Of a DNA stretch of 64,000 bases, positions 15,128-24,342 are shown piece by piece. Under the pieces are notes generated by a model. That model made no database searches, was not told the DNA's origin, and saw only the letters and a list, made by a program, of their open reading frames with translations. The number at the start of each line of letters is the position of its first letter. Position 1 is the stretch's first letter. The position numbers and the translations under genes are program-made. Location: assembly GCF_039851975.1 (NCBI RefSeq), contig NZ_CP156660.1:1178001-1242000 (forward strand), in the 5' to 3' direction. Source of the DNA: Desulfoscipio sp. XC116 (GTDB lineage: Bacteria; Bacillota; Desulfotomaculia; Desulfotomaculales; Desulfallaceae).

Positions 15128-16873
15128 ATGGGAACTTATCTGCGCCTGGCTTCTTTTCTTAAGACGGCTCCGAGAGAAACCGTACTGAAAGTGCTTATTG
15201 GTTTGTTCATCAGCGCCGCAGGCTTTTTACAGGCGTTTATGGTTGCCGGAGTAATCAACGCTGTATTTAACAGGCGGCCATACGCAGAGATAATGCCTTT
15301 TATCGCGGGCGTTTTATTCGCGATTCTTTTCAAAGCCTTCTGGGTGCGTTATCAAGAAGGATTTGCCAAAAAAATGGGGGCCAAGATCAAGAGGAATATA
15401 CGCCAGACTTTAATTGAAAAGCTCCTGCGCTTGGGACCGGCCTATCAGGATGGCAAACGCAGCGGCGGCATCCAGTCGCTTGTTACCGACGGCGTGGAAT
15501 CCTTTGAAGTTTTTCTTGTTCAGTATATACCTCATATATTCGTTGTGCTTATCTCCGTAGGGGCGGCGATTACCTATATATTCATGGTTGACCCGTTTGT
15601 CAGCGTCCTTATATTGCTGGCGGCCGTACTTGCCATAATAGTGCCGCACCTTTTTATGCCGGCGATTTCAAAACTTATGATTGAATACTGGCAGTCCTAT
15701 GCGCATCTTAACGCCCAGTATATCGATGCTATGCAGGGAATGAGCACGCTCAAGGCGTTTAACGTAAGTAAACGAACGCAGCAAAATCTTAACAAAGACG
15801 CCAGGCGCTTTGCTAAATCCTCTATAGACAATACGGGAATGTCCTTATCGGATTCCGCCGTTATTATATTGCTTTGCGCGGCGGGGACTGCTCTGGCGGT
15901 GGGAATAGCGGCTTGGCATACCTATCAGGGGAGCCTATCGGCTTCGGCGCTGCTGACGATCCTGTTCCTGGCTGGAGAAAGCATGCGGCCGCTTTATGAG
16001 CTTAATGTCTACTGGCACGGTAGTTACCTCGGATTCTCAGTGGCGGAGGAGCTTTATGAAGTCCTTGATACTTCGGTAGAACTGAGCGTACCGGAGGGAG
16101 CGGGCAAAAACAGGCTTATGCGGACCCCACCGGAAATCACGCTCAAAAACGTTACGTTTAAATATCGGGATGACGGGGGCAATGCGCTGAGTAACGTGAC
16201 TATACATATTAAACCTGGTCAGACGGCGGCCGTAGTTGGAAAATCCGGCTCGGGAAAATCAACGTTGGTTAATTTGCTGCTTAGATTTTATGATCCTCAG
16301 CAGGGCAGGGTCATGATAGGCGGTCATGAAGTGCGGGATTATCCTCTTGATTATCTGCGTGATCAGATTGCGGTTGTTTTTCAGGATACTTATTTGTTTT
16401 ACGGCACGGTTGAAGAGAACCTGCTCATGGCAAATTCTGAGGCAACCGCCGACGAATGCATTGCGGCGGCCAAAGCGGCCAACGCTCACGATTTTATCAT
16501 GGCGTTGCCGCAGGGGTATCAGACGATTGTGGGAGAAAGGGGCGCGACGCTTTCCGGCGGCGAAAGGCAGCGTATCTCTATTGCCCGAACCATTCTTAAG
16601 GACTCCCCTGTGTTGATTCTGGACGAGGCTACCTCAAACGTCGATATCTCGGGAGAAAGCGTTATCCAGGAGGCGCTCGAACGGCTGATGAAGGAAAGAA
16701 CGACGGTTATTATTGCTCACAGACTGTCAACCATAAAGCAGGCCGAGGTTATTTATGTTTTGGATAACGGCAGACTGTGTGAAGCCGGAACCCATGATGC
16801 GCTCGCTCAGTGTGAAAAAGGCGTTTATACAAAACTTGTGCAGGCGCAGGAGAAAGCGAGGCAGGTTGTTTGA
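15128..16873 (+). CDS. ABC half-transporter (exporter fold), subunit 1
   Basis: A 581-residue fused permease-ATPase: six membrane helices over residues 1-300, then an ATPase with Walker A GKSGSGKST, Q-loop VFQDTYLF, signature LSGGERQ, Walker B VLILDEATS and switch IIAHRLS, all intact. The exporter fold includes true exporters but also importers such as IrtAB/YbtPQ for metal-siderophores and BacA/Rv1819c for cobalamin. Direction therefore cannot be read from the fold. TTGA overlap with the next gene suggests a heterodimer. Confidence 0.9.
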   Translation: MGTYLRLASFLKTAPRETVLKVLIGLFISAAGFLQAFMVAGVINAVFNRRPYAEIMPFIAGVLFAILFKAFWVRYQEGFAKKMGAKIKRNIRQTLIEKLLRLGPAYQDGKRSGGIQSLVTDGVESFEVFLVQYIPHIFVVLISVGAAITYIFMVDPFVSVLILLAAVLAIIVPHLFMPAISKLMIEYWQSYAHLNAQYIDAMQGMSTLKAFNVSKRTQQNLNKDARRFAKSSIDNTGMSLSDSAVIILLCAAGTALAVGIAAWHTYQGSLSASALLTILFLAGESMRPLYELNVYWHGSYLGFSVAEELYEVLDTSVELSVPEGAGKNRLMRTPPEITLKNVTFKYRDDGGNALSNVTIHIKPGQTAAVVGKSGSGKSTLVNLLLRFYDPQQGRVMIGGHEVRDYPLDYLRDQIAVVFQDTYLFYGTVEENLLMANSEATADECIAAAKAANAHDFIMALPQGYQTIVGERGATLSGGERQRISIARTILKDSPVLILDEATSNVDISGESVIQEALERLMKERTTVIIAHRLSTIKQAEVIYVLDNGRLCEAGTHDALAQCEKGVYTKLVQAQEKARQVV

Positions 16874-18705
16874 ATAACAGTGAAAAGTATTACCGGTTGC
16901 AATCTGTGTTTAAGCTTATCGGAAGCCTTAAAAAGCATTATGGCGAAATGGCTTTAGCGGTAGCCAGCGGTGTATTCAACCATTTATTCACCGTATCCGT
17001 ATCCGCACTGTGCGCGTATATGGTGGGCCTGGCGCTGGAACAAAAGATTTCCCATAGCTGGCGGACGCTTTTTATCGCACTGTGCGTGTTAATTTTGTTA
17101 AGGGTGGTCGCGTATTTTTTTGAAATGTGGTTTGCTCACGATGTGGCGTTCAAGGTACTGGCGGATCTGCGCATTATGCTTCTTAAGGCAGTGGAACGGG
17201 TATCACCCGCGATTCTGCTCAATATGCGATCAGGACAGCTGGCGTCTACGCTAATGAGCGATGTTGAGCTGCTGGAATGGTTTTTTGCACATTCCTTTGG
17301 CAGTGTGTTCGTAGCGGTAATCGTATCAGTTATTTTGCTGGCATTTTTAGGGTGGCTGCATCCTGTGTTGCCTGTAATTATGCTGCTGTTCTTTGCGGTC
17401 CTTATATTTATACCTGTTGCAAGAAAAAAGAAAGCGGATGAACAGGGCGCATCCGTGCGCAAAGAACTTGGAGATGCCAACGCCGTCACTATGGAGGGAA
17501 TTCAGGGCATGAAGGAAATACTCATGCTTAACAATGTGGAGGTCTATCAAAAGAAAAATCGTAAATATATGCAGAAAATGTATACCAGTCAGCACAGCTA
17601 CGGCAAAAGGCTTGGCACAGAGGGCGCGCTCTTGCAGCTTACGGTTGGCGTGAGCACGCTTTGTGTGATGGGGGTGGCGGCATGGCTTGTTTTTAACGGA
17701 AAACTTGCCTTTGAGTACTATCCCGTTGTTATGATGCTTGCCGGTCTTGCCTTTAATCCGGTTATTGAGGTATGTAATACGGCCCGGAATTTCGGACTTG
17801 TTTTTGCCGCGGCAAATCGCGTTTATCAGGTTATTGAAGCAAGGGCGCTCGTGGAAGATAACGGAAAAACTGTGGATACGGAAGCTATCGTGCCTGAAAT
17901 CCGTTTTGAAAATGTGTCTTTCCGCTATGGCAATGAGCTTGAGTTGGCTGTCAAGGATATTTCATTTACCGTTAAACCGGGCCAGCGGGTAGCGTTGGTA
18001 GGTCATTCGGGTTCGGGCAAGTCAACGTGCGTAAGCTTGCTGCTGCGGTACTGGGATGTTGAAAACGGCTCGATAAGCATAGGCGGCGTGGACATAAGGG
18101 AAATGGCCATGGACAGCCTGCGTGAACTTACTTCGGTGGTTTTGCAGGACGTTTACCTGTTTAACGTATCAATACGAGAGAATATAAGGCTTGGCAGAAT
18201 CGATGCCACCGGCGAGGAGGTGGAAGCCGCTGCGAAAACGGCTCTAGCCCATGAATTTATCATGGCTCTTCCCCATGGGTATGAAACGTTGGCCGGGGAA
18301 CGAGGGCTTTCTCTTTCGGGCGGTCAGCGCCAGCGGATTGCCATTGCGCGCGCAATACTAAAGCGCTCGCCCGTGCTTATACTGGACGAGGCTGTTTCGA
18401 GTCTGGATTCAGAAAATGAAAGCAAAATTCACAAATCAATGGAAAGCTCGTATAAGGGCTTTACAACTCTAGTTGTGGCCCACCGGCTTTCAACCATTAT
18501 GGCTGCGGATATGCTTGTTTTACTGAAGGATGGGCAGGTTGCGGGAATTGGAACGCACGAGGAGCTTTTCAGGCAAAACGAGTCATACCGTTCATTAGTG
18601 TTGCCCCAGATGCAGGGATTGTTCGCCGATCCAATGCACAGCAACGAAGCCGGACAACTGCAAAAGGTATCCATGTCCGCATGTGTGGAAGGTGCGTGTA
18701 TATGA
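16870..18705 (+). CDS. ABC half-transporter (exporter fold), subunit 2
   Basis: A 611-residue partner of the preceding gene, with the same layout: six helices, Walker A GHSGSGKST, signature LSGGQRQ, Walker B VLILDEAVS and switch VVAHRLS. Both ATP sites of the presumed heterodimer look competent. TTG start at 16870 overlaps the upstream stop; its own stop overlaps the permease ATG at 18702 (ATGA). The C-terminal tail contains a small cysteine pair (SACVEGAC). Substrate unknown; regulation by the cobalamin riboswitch suggests a cobalt- or corrinoid-related cargo. Confidence 0.9.
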   Translation: MNNSEKYYRLQSVFKLIGSLKKHYGEMALAVASGVFNHLFTVSVSALCAYMVGLALEQKISHSWRTLFIALCVLILLRVVAYFFEMWFAHDVAFKVLADLRIMLLKAVERVSPAILLNMRSGQLASTLMSDVELLEWFFAHSFGSVFVAVIVSVILLAFLGWLHPVLPVIMLLFFAVLIFIPVARKKKADEQGASVRKELGDANAVTMEGIQGMKEILMLNNVEVYQKKNRKYMQKMYTSQHSYGKRLGTEGALLQLTVGVSTLCVMGVAAWLVFNGKLAFEYYPVVMMLAGLAFNPVIEVCNTARNFGLVFAAANRVYQVIEARALVEDNGKTVDTEAIVPEIRFENVSFRYGNELELAVKDISFTVKPGQRVALVGHSGSGKSTCVSLLLRYWDVENGSISIGGVDIREMAMDSLRELTSVVLQDVYLFNVSIRENIRLGRIDATGEEVEAAAKTALAHEFIMALPHGYETLAGERGLSLSGGQRQRIAIARAILKRSPVLILDEAVSSLDSENESKIHKSMESSYKGFTTLVVAHRLSTIMAADMLVLLKDGQVAGIGTHEELFRQNESYRSLVLPQMQGLFADPMHSNEAGQLQKVSMSACVEGACI

Positions 18706-19631
18706 CCAAGTTTGTTATAAAAAGGATAATATTACTTTTTCCAATACTCTTTGTTGTTACGGTTGTAACATTTGCGCTGAGCACCCTGTCGGCGGGGGAT
18801 CCGGCGGCTATCGTTGCAAGATCGGAAGCGGGAGTCATCTCACAGAAAGCCGTGGATATTGTAAAATCGGAATTGGGACTTGATAAGTCTTATCCTATGC
18901 AGTACAGAGAATGGCTAAAGGGCGTCGTCCGGTTTGATTTGGGCAACTCCTACAAAACAAAAGCGCCGGTTTCTTCAGAACTGATGGCCCGTCTTCCCGC
19001 CACGCTTATGCTCACTGCATATGCAGCTACGATTATGTTCATTGTTTCGCTGATCGTTGGGGTATTAGGGGCGCTATATCCCAATTCCTTAATAGATAAG
19101 GCAGCGAAGCTGCTGTCGTTTGCAACGGTATCCATTCCTCCGTTCGTGCTGGGACTGTTGTTACTGTTTGTTTTCGGAGTAAAACTAAAGCTGGTAGATA
19201 TCGTCGGCGGTGTTGGCACAAAAAGCGTATGGCTTCCGGCTATAACCCTTGGAATAAGCCACTGCGGTCCGTTTATCATGCTGATCAGGAACAATATGCT
19301 TGACGTTATGGGAAAGGGCTACATAAAGGCAGCAAGAGCAAGAGGAGTCAGCGAGACGGTAATTGTAGCCAGGCACGCGCTGCGCAATTCCATTCTGCCC
19401 GCGCTTACAAAGCTTGGCGTAACGGTCGGGAGCATGATAGGAGGTTCCGCGGTAATAGAGGCGCTTTTTTCATGGCCGGGGCTTGGCCAATTGGCGTTGA
19501 ACTCTATATACAACAAGGACATTCCCGTATTACAGGGTTTTATGCTGTTTGCCGCTGCTTTAATTATCATAGTCAACCTGATTGTCGATGTCATTTATAA
19601 AGCGGTTGACACTAGGATAAAGATTACTTAG
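18702..19631 (+). CDS. Nik/Opp-type ABC importer permease (NikB-like)
   Basis: About 309 residues, starting at ATG 18702 coupled to the previous stop; an upstream in-frame GTG is less likely. The N-terminal TKFVIKRIILLFPILFVVTV and the DPAAIVARSEAG and LGLDKSYPMQYREWLKGVV regions are typical of DppB/NikB proteins. The EAA loop reads IKAARARGVSETVIVARHAL. About six membrane helices. It forms the translocation pore with the next gene. In this family, NikB-like versions transport nickel or metal-chelator complexes. Confidence 0.9.
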   Translation: MTKFVIKRIILLFPILFVVTVVTFALSTLSAGDPAAIVARSEAGVISQKAVDIVKSELGLDKSYPMQYREWLKGVVRFDLGNSYKTKAPVSSELMARLPATLMLTAYAATIMFIVSLIVGVLGALYPNSLIDKAAKLLSFATVSIPPFVLGLLLLFVFGVKLKLVDIVGGVGTKSVWLPAITLGISHCGPFIMLIRNNMLDVMGKGYIKAARARGVSETVIVARHALRNSILPALTKLGVTVGSMIGGSAVIEALFSWPGLGQLALNSIYNKDIPVLQGFMLFAAALIIIVNLIVDVIYKAVDTRIKIT

Positions 19632-19635
19632 CACT

Positions 19636-20517
19636 ATGGAAAGAAGTGAAGCGATGAATATGCCTACGGCAGAAATATCATACGAATTGAGAAGCAGGCA
19701 CCCATGGAATAAACAGATGGTTATAGGCTGCGTCATGCTGATGGCCATAATATTGGTTGCATTGTTTGCACCTGTGCTGTCGCCAAACGATCCTTATGCG
19801 TCGAATCCAGCCAATAAATATATGTTACCAAGCGCGGAATACTGGTTTGGAACAGATAATATCGGGCGATGTATCGCATCCCGCACATTTTACGGTGCGC
19901 GCACATCCCTGGCTTACGCTTCAATTATACTGGGCTCGATGGTTGCCATCAGCCTTGTCTTGGGGCTGATCTCGGGATATTTCGGGGGCATTGCCGATAC
20001 GTTTATTATGCGCTCTACCGATATATTTCTGGCCCTGCCCGCTCCCGTCGTCGCACTGGCCATAGCCGGCGCGTTGGGACCAAGCGCAAAAAATCTTATT
20101 ATTGCCATGGTTGTGACTTCATGGGGAGATTTTACGAAGCTGGTGAGGGGTATGGTTCTTGAAATTAAGGAAAAGGACTTTGTAATGGCGGCGAAAGCAT
20201 CGGGATTCTCTCATTTTAAAATGCTGCGCACCCACATTTTAACGAATGTTATTCCTCCGCTGATCGTATTGGCAACCCTTGAGATGGGGAAGATTATTCT
20301 TTCGATAGCCGGTTATTCCTTTATCGGACTTGGTGCGCAGCCTCCCACAGCGGAATGGGGCGTCATGATAAGCGATGCCAAAAACTATATACAGACACAA
20401 CCCCAACTGATGCTGTATCCCAGCGCGGCGATTGTTGCTACCGTAGCGTCATTTAACATTCTAGGTGAAGGCTTGAAAAGGTTTATAAGCAGGGGGACGG
20501 TTAATGCGGCAAATTGA
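19636..20517 (+). CDS. Nik/Opp-type ABC importer permease (NikC-like)
   Basis: A 293-residue second pore subunit. The N-terminal helix (MVIGCVMLMAIILVALFAPV) is followed by the family motif LGTD-like FGTDNIGRCIASRTFYGAR; the EAA loop is VMAAKASGFSHFKMLRTHI and the FIGLGAQPPTAEWGVMI signature is clear. The start may be ATG 19636 or 19654. Its 3-prime end overlaps the ATPase gene by 14 nt. Confidence 0.9.
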   Translation: MERSEAMNMPTAEISYELRSRHPWNKQMVIGCVMLMAIILVALFAPVLSPNDPYASNPANKYMLPSAEYWFGTDNIGRCIASRTFYGARTSLAYASIILGSMVAISLVLGLISGYFGGIADTFIMRSTDIFLALPAPVVALAIAGALGPSAKNLIIAMVVTSWGDFTKLVRGMVLEIKEKDFVMAAKASGFSHFKMLRTHILTNVIPPLIVLATLEMGKIILSIAGYSFIGLGAQPPTAEWGVMISDAKNYIQTQPQLMLYPSAAIVATVASFNILGEGLKRFISRGTVNAAN

Positions 20518-21307
20518 TGACGCGGTTCCGGTTCTTGAAGTGAAAGGCCTTAAGGTCGAGTTTAATTGTAAAAGTCATATTGTCCATGCTGTTAACGGTG
20601 TTAGCCTTAAGGTTATGCCCGGCAAGATATCGGCTATTGTTGGAGAAAGCGGCTGCGGCAAATCAGTGACAGCTTCAGCTGTTATGAATCTGATCGATAC
20701 ACCGGGAGAGATTGTGGAGGGAGAAATTATATTATCCGGCCGTAACTTTCTTGAGCTTCCGCGGCGTGTACAGCGCAGTATGCTCGGAAACAGTATCGGT
20801 ATGATTTTTCAGGATCCGTTTGAGTCGCTTAATCCGCGCATGAAGATTGGAGATATAGTTATTGAGGCTATACGCGCAAATAAAAAAATCAGCCGAAAAG
20901 AGGCGGACAGTTCCGCAAGGGAGCTTCTGTCAAGGATGAAACTCAGTGACGTTACCGTACTGATGAGCAGATATCCGCACCAGCTTAGCGGTGGGATGTG
21001 CCAGAGAGTGATGATTGCCATAGCAATGGCGCAGAAGCCGCCGCTGCTTATCGCCGATGAGCCAACCACGGCGCTTGACGTTACGGTACAGGCCAGAATA
21101 CTTGATGAGATCGTTTCATTGCGTGACGATAACAATACGGGTGTCCTCTTTATCACGCATGATTTGTGTGTAGTAGCGGAAATTGCCGATGACGTCTATA
21201 TTATGAAGGACGGACAGATAGTCGAATACGGCGAAGTGACGCGGATATTTGATAACCCGGCCCACAAATATACAAAAGAACTGTTACAGTCTATTTTGTG
21301 TGTGTAA
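20504..21307 (+). CDS. Nik/Opp-type ABC importer ATPase (NikD-like)
   Basis: A 267-residue ATPase: Walker A GESGCGKSV, Q-loop MIFQDPFESLNPRMKIG, signature LSGGMCQRV, Walker B LLIADEPTTALD and switch FITHDLCVV. The FQDPxxSLNP string is a hallmark of oligopeptide/nickel importers. It lacks the long C-terminal extension common in OppD, as do NikD-type subunits. Confidence 0.9.
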   Translation: MRQIDDAVPVLEVKGLKVEFNCKSHIVHAVNGVSLKVMPGKISAIVGESGCGKSVTASAVMNLIDTPGEIVEGEIILSGRNFLELPRRVQRSMLGNSIGMIFQDPFESLNPRMKIGDIVIEAIRANKKISRKEADSSARELLSRMKLSDVTVLMSRYPHQLSGGMCQRVMIAIAMAQKPPLLIADEPTTALDVTVQARILDEIVSLRDDNNTGVLFITHDLCVVAEIADDVYIMKDGQIVEYGEVTRIFDNPAHKYTKELLQSILCV

Positions 21308-21327
21308 ACATTTGTTGAGGAGATGAT

Positions 21328-22332
21328 GTGAAAATGGTCCCGCTGCTTGAGTTAAGGGGAATCTCAAAAAATTACGCTTCTCATGGCGTCTTTAGGGGGG
21401 GAACCGATTCTCAGGACGTTCTCAGAAATGTAAGCTTTCAGATTAACGAGGGCGAAAGTCTGGGGCTTATCGGCGAAAGCGGCTGCGGCAAAACAACTCT
21501 TGCTAAAATCGCGGCAGGGCTGGAAGCCCCTACCAAAGGCCAGGTCCTTTACAGTGGAGAGGATATTAGAGAATTTGATTTTGCCACTATGCAAAAGGCC
21601 CGTAAAAATGTACAGATTATTTTTCAGAACAGCAAGTCAATATTTAACCCATATTATACTATTGGCAACAGCATAAAGCATGCCCTTGAGAATTTCGAAA
21701 GATTGACCGGGAATGAAATCAAAATGCGGGTGAACTACATGCTTGAGCGAGTGGGGCTTGACTCTTCCTTTGCCGACAGGTATCCGGAGAAACTTAGCGG
21801 TGGCCAGCGACAGAGGGCGAACATTGCGAGAGCGCTGATAGCGCGGCCTAAGCTTATTATCTGCGACGAGCCGGTTGCCAGTCTTGATTTTTCTATCAGG
21901 AAAAAGACGCTTGATATGCTTAACGACATGATTCGTGATATGTCGCTCACCTGTATATTTATCTCTCACGATATCTCAACAGTACGCTATAGCTGCAAAA
22001 AGGTGGGTGTGATGTACAGGGGAACACTGGTGGAGATCTTTCCGCTTGAATCCGGTTTAACGCCCCGGCCGAAACACCCGTACAGCCAAATGCTGATGGA
22101 TTCGGTACCTATTTTACATCCAAGTCAGAGAAGCGTTCGCAAACATATCAAGACAGAGGAACTTAATCAGGCGAAGCGCTATGAAAACGGATGTGTTTTT
22201 TACTCCCTGTGCGGCTCCAGGCGGCAAATATGTTCGGATGTGATTCCTGATCTTAAGGACATGGGCAACGGACACTATGTGGCCTGTTGTAGCTGTGACA
22301 AAACAAGCGCGCTCATTGCGAAATGCAATTAA
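21328..22332 (+). CDS. Nik/Opp-type ABC importer ATPase (NikE/DppF-like)
   Basis: A 334-residue second ATPase: Walker A GESGCGKTT, Q-loop IIFQNSKSIFNPYYTIG, signature LSGGQRQRANIARAL, Walker B LIICDEPVASLD and switch FISHDISTV. The C-terminal tail has the cysteine-rich OppF-type element (CVFYSLCGSRRQIC then YVACCSC), with extra cysteines that could bind Fe-S or metal. GTG 21328 behind GAGGAG is the likely start. Confidence 0.88.
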   Translation: MKMVPLLELRGISKNYASHGVFRGGTDSQDVLRNVSFQINEGESLGLIGESGCGKTTLAKIAAGLEAPTKGQVLYSGEDIREFDFATMQKARKNVQIIFQNSKSIFNPYYTIGNSIKHALENFERLTGNEIKMRVNYMLERVGLDSSFADRYPEKLSGGQRQRANIARALIARPKLIICDEPVASLDFSIRKKTLDMLNDMIRDMSLTCIFISHDISTVRYSCKKVGVMYRGTLVEIFPLESGLTPRPKHPYSQMLMDSVPILHPSQRSVRKHIKTEELNQAKRYENGCVFYSLCGSRRQICSDVIPDLKDMGNGHYVACCSCDKTSALIAKCN

Positions 22333-22367
22333 GATAAAAAAATTAAGTGAAAAAGGAGGAAGAATAA

Positions 22368-23990
22368 ATGCTAAATAAGGATAAAAATAAGATAAGCAGG
22401 GTCGTATTTTTTTTATCCGTCATGCTGTTGGTGACAGTGATAAGCGGTTGCAAAACCTCAGATGAACAGAGCGGACAAAAGAATCAAAATGCCTCTGACG
22501 ACAAAACGGTCGTGGTGGGCGTAGCCGACCTCAGAGAGATCGGAATGCTTGATGCGATTTACGGCGCGGGCGACATCCTGCATCAGGAGTTTATTTACGA
22601 TCCGCTAGTGGTTTTCGGCAAAGGCGGGAAGATAGAGCCCGGCCTTGCTGAAAGCTGGAAAATCAGTCCGGATGGCAAGGAATACACGTTTAAGCTGTGT
22701 AAAGATGTTAAGTTTTCCGATGGAAGCGATTTTAACGCCGATACGGTCCTGTTTAACGTGGGCAGATGGAAAGGCGCCTCATCAACGGCGTCGCTCAGCC
22801 TTGCCCAGAACCTGACGAATATTGAAAAGCTTGACGATTATACTGTCAAGATGACCTTTAACAAAAGCTACTATCCTTACTTGACAGAGCTTACATACCC
22901 GCGCCCCTCGCGCATGATTAGCCCAAACGCCCTTGACCGGCAAGGCGAATTTGTTAAGCCGATAGGAACGGGCAGGTGGATGATTGAAAGCTATGATAAA
23001 AACGAGAGCGTACTAGTTCCTAACCCTTATTATTATGGGGATAAGCCTAAAATCGACAAAATTATAGTTAAACTTATTACCGATGCGCAGGCCAGGCTAA
23101 TGGCCGTGCAGACCGGCGAGGTCGATTTCCTTGCCGTCTCAATTATGGCTGAAGACGTTTCATTAATAGAGCAGAAGGAAGACCTCTCCATACTCAAGAC
23201 GGAAGGGACGGATACATGCCATTTTATGTTCAATTACGAAACCCCCGCGCTTCAGGATTTAAACGTAAGGAAAGCAATCAGCCACGCTATAAACAAGGGG
23301 AGCATAATTGACAATATTCTGGATGGGTACGCAAAGGAGGCCAAGGGATTGTTTTCTGAAGGAAATCCATACGTAACGGCTGAAAACAGTTTCGGCTATG
23401 ATTATTCTCCCAAAACAGCGGTGAAGCTGCTAAATGAATCGGGCTATAAAGATACGAACGACGACGGAATTTTGGATAGGAATGGCGAACCGCTTCATAT
23501 CAGGCTTGTATTTCAGAACTCCGAATATCCGGATTGGAAACCTATTTGTGAATTCGTGGCCTCTCAGCTTGAAGAAATAGGCATAGATGTTGAGCTTAGG
23601 CTCCAGGAAATGAACGCTTATTATGACTCTATCTGGACCACAAGAGACTTCGATATGATTCTGTACAGGTCTTACGCCGATTCATGGAACCCCAGCGGAT
23701 TCCTGATATCGCTGTATTACCCCACTCAGGACGGCAAATCCGTCGCATGGAGCAATGAGGAGCTTAACGGTCTGATTGATAAGGCACTGGCTTCAACAGA
23801 GCAAAATGAACGTCAGGAGCTGTATGACGAAATCTTTAAGCTTATGTACGACGAAGCAATGTGCTTGCCGCTTTACTACCCTCAGAAACTGTATGTATAC
23901 AATAACCGTCTTATAGGGTTAGAACAGGCGACAACCTCATATGAAATTATAAAATGGGAAAAACTTGATATTAAAGAAGCTTTGAGGTAA
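22368..23990 (+). CDS. Nik/Opp-type solute-binding lipoprotein (NikA-like)
   Basis: A 540-residue lipoprotein: signal peptide with lipobox VISGC near residue 27, then an SBP family 5 fold (LAESWKISPDGKEYTFKLCK, FNADTVLFNVGRWKG, and the C-terminal YADSWNPSGFLISLYYP). This class binds peptides, nickel or metallophore complexes. The GAEWN-like metal-chelate contacts cannot be predicted by eye. Strong AAGGAGGAAG upstream of the ATG. It is last in the riboswitch operon, and a recombinase remnant begins immediately after its stop. Confidence 0.9.
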   Translation: MLNKDKNKISRVVFFLSVMLLVTVISGCKTSDEQSGQKNQNASDDKTVVVGVADLREIGMLDAIYGAGDILHQEFIYDPLVVFGKGGKIEPGLAESWKISPDGKEYTFKLCKDVKFSDGSDFNADTVLFNVGRWKGASSTASLSLAQNLTNIEKLDDYTVKMTFNKSYYPYLTELTYPRPSRMISPNALDRQGEFVKPIGTGRWMIESYDKNESVLVPNPYYYGDKPKIDKIIVKLITDAQARLMAVQTGEVDFLAVSIMAEDVSLIEQKEDLSILKTEGTDTCHFMFNYETPALQDLNVRKAISHAINKGSIIDNILDGYAKEAKGLFSEGNPYVTAENSFGYDYSPKTAVKLLNESGYKDTNDDGILDRNGEPLHIRLVFQNSEYPDWKPICEFVASQLEEIGIDVELRLQEMNAYYDSIWTTRDFDMILYRSYADSWNPSGFLISLYYPTQDGKSVAWSNEELNGLIDKALASTEQNERQELYDEIFKLMYDEAMCLPLYYPQKLYVYNNRLIGLEQATTSYEIIKWEKLDIKEALR

Positions 23991-24045
23991 GCCTTTCTTT
24001 TGCGTATCGGTCATACCGTTCCAATTTTGCCGCATGGTAGCTGTT
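23991..24045 (-). pseudogene. Second recombinase C-terminal remnant
   Basis: About 55 nt that match 13588-13642 in the same orientation: on the minus strand it reads RQNWNGMTDTQKKGL against RQDWNSMTDAEKKLAL. It begins directly at the stop codon of the binding-protein gene. The two copies therefore form imperfect direct repeats around a 10.3-kb block and suggest its insertion by a recombinase-dependent element. Confidence 0.6.
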
Positions 24046-24342
24046 CCATGTGGGTTTGAATATTGCCCCGGCCATAGGAGTGCCGGGGCTTTTGGATCCC
24101 TGGTTTGTCTTTAAATTAAGGAGGTTTAATTTATGGCCATTATATCTATGATAGTAACAGGTTGCCGATTAAATAATTAACCATATCTTCAGGCAATGCA
24201 TATCACGTTCGGTTTCTTGTGCTTGCAAATTTATCTAGTGTTGCAATGATTTGGATAAGGATTAAGCCGCTGGGAATAATGCTAAGTTCTTTGGGTTAAC
24301 TTAATTCTAGTTTTTGTGAATTTACGTAAAAGGTTGTGCGCC
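24046..24342. other. Intergenic region after the riboswitch island
   Basis: Holds a terminator (24065-24095) and a 15-codon micro-ORF at 24133-24180 (MAIISMIVTGCRLNN) behind a very strong AAGGAGG site. The peptide resembles a truncated signal sequence with a lipobox-like VTGC. Whether it is a leader or a broken gene is unclear. Nothing else recognised. Confidence 0.4.
24065..24095 (+). terminator. Intrinsic terminator of the transport operon
   Basis: GCCCCGGC (24065-24072) pairs with GCCGGGGC (24082-24089), with a 9-nt loop, followed by TTTTGG. It is placed 75 nt after the last gene of the riboswitch operon. Confidence 0.75.
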
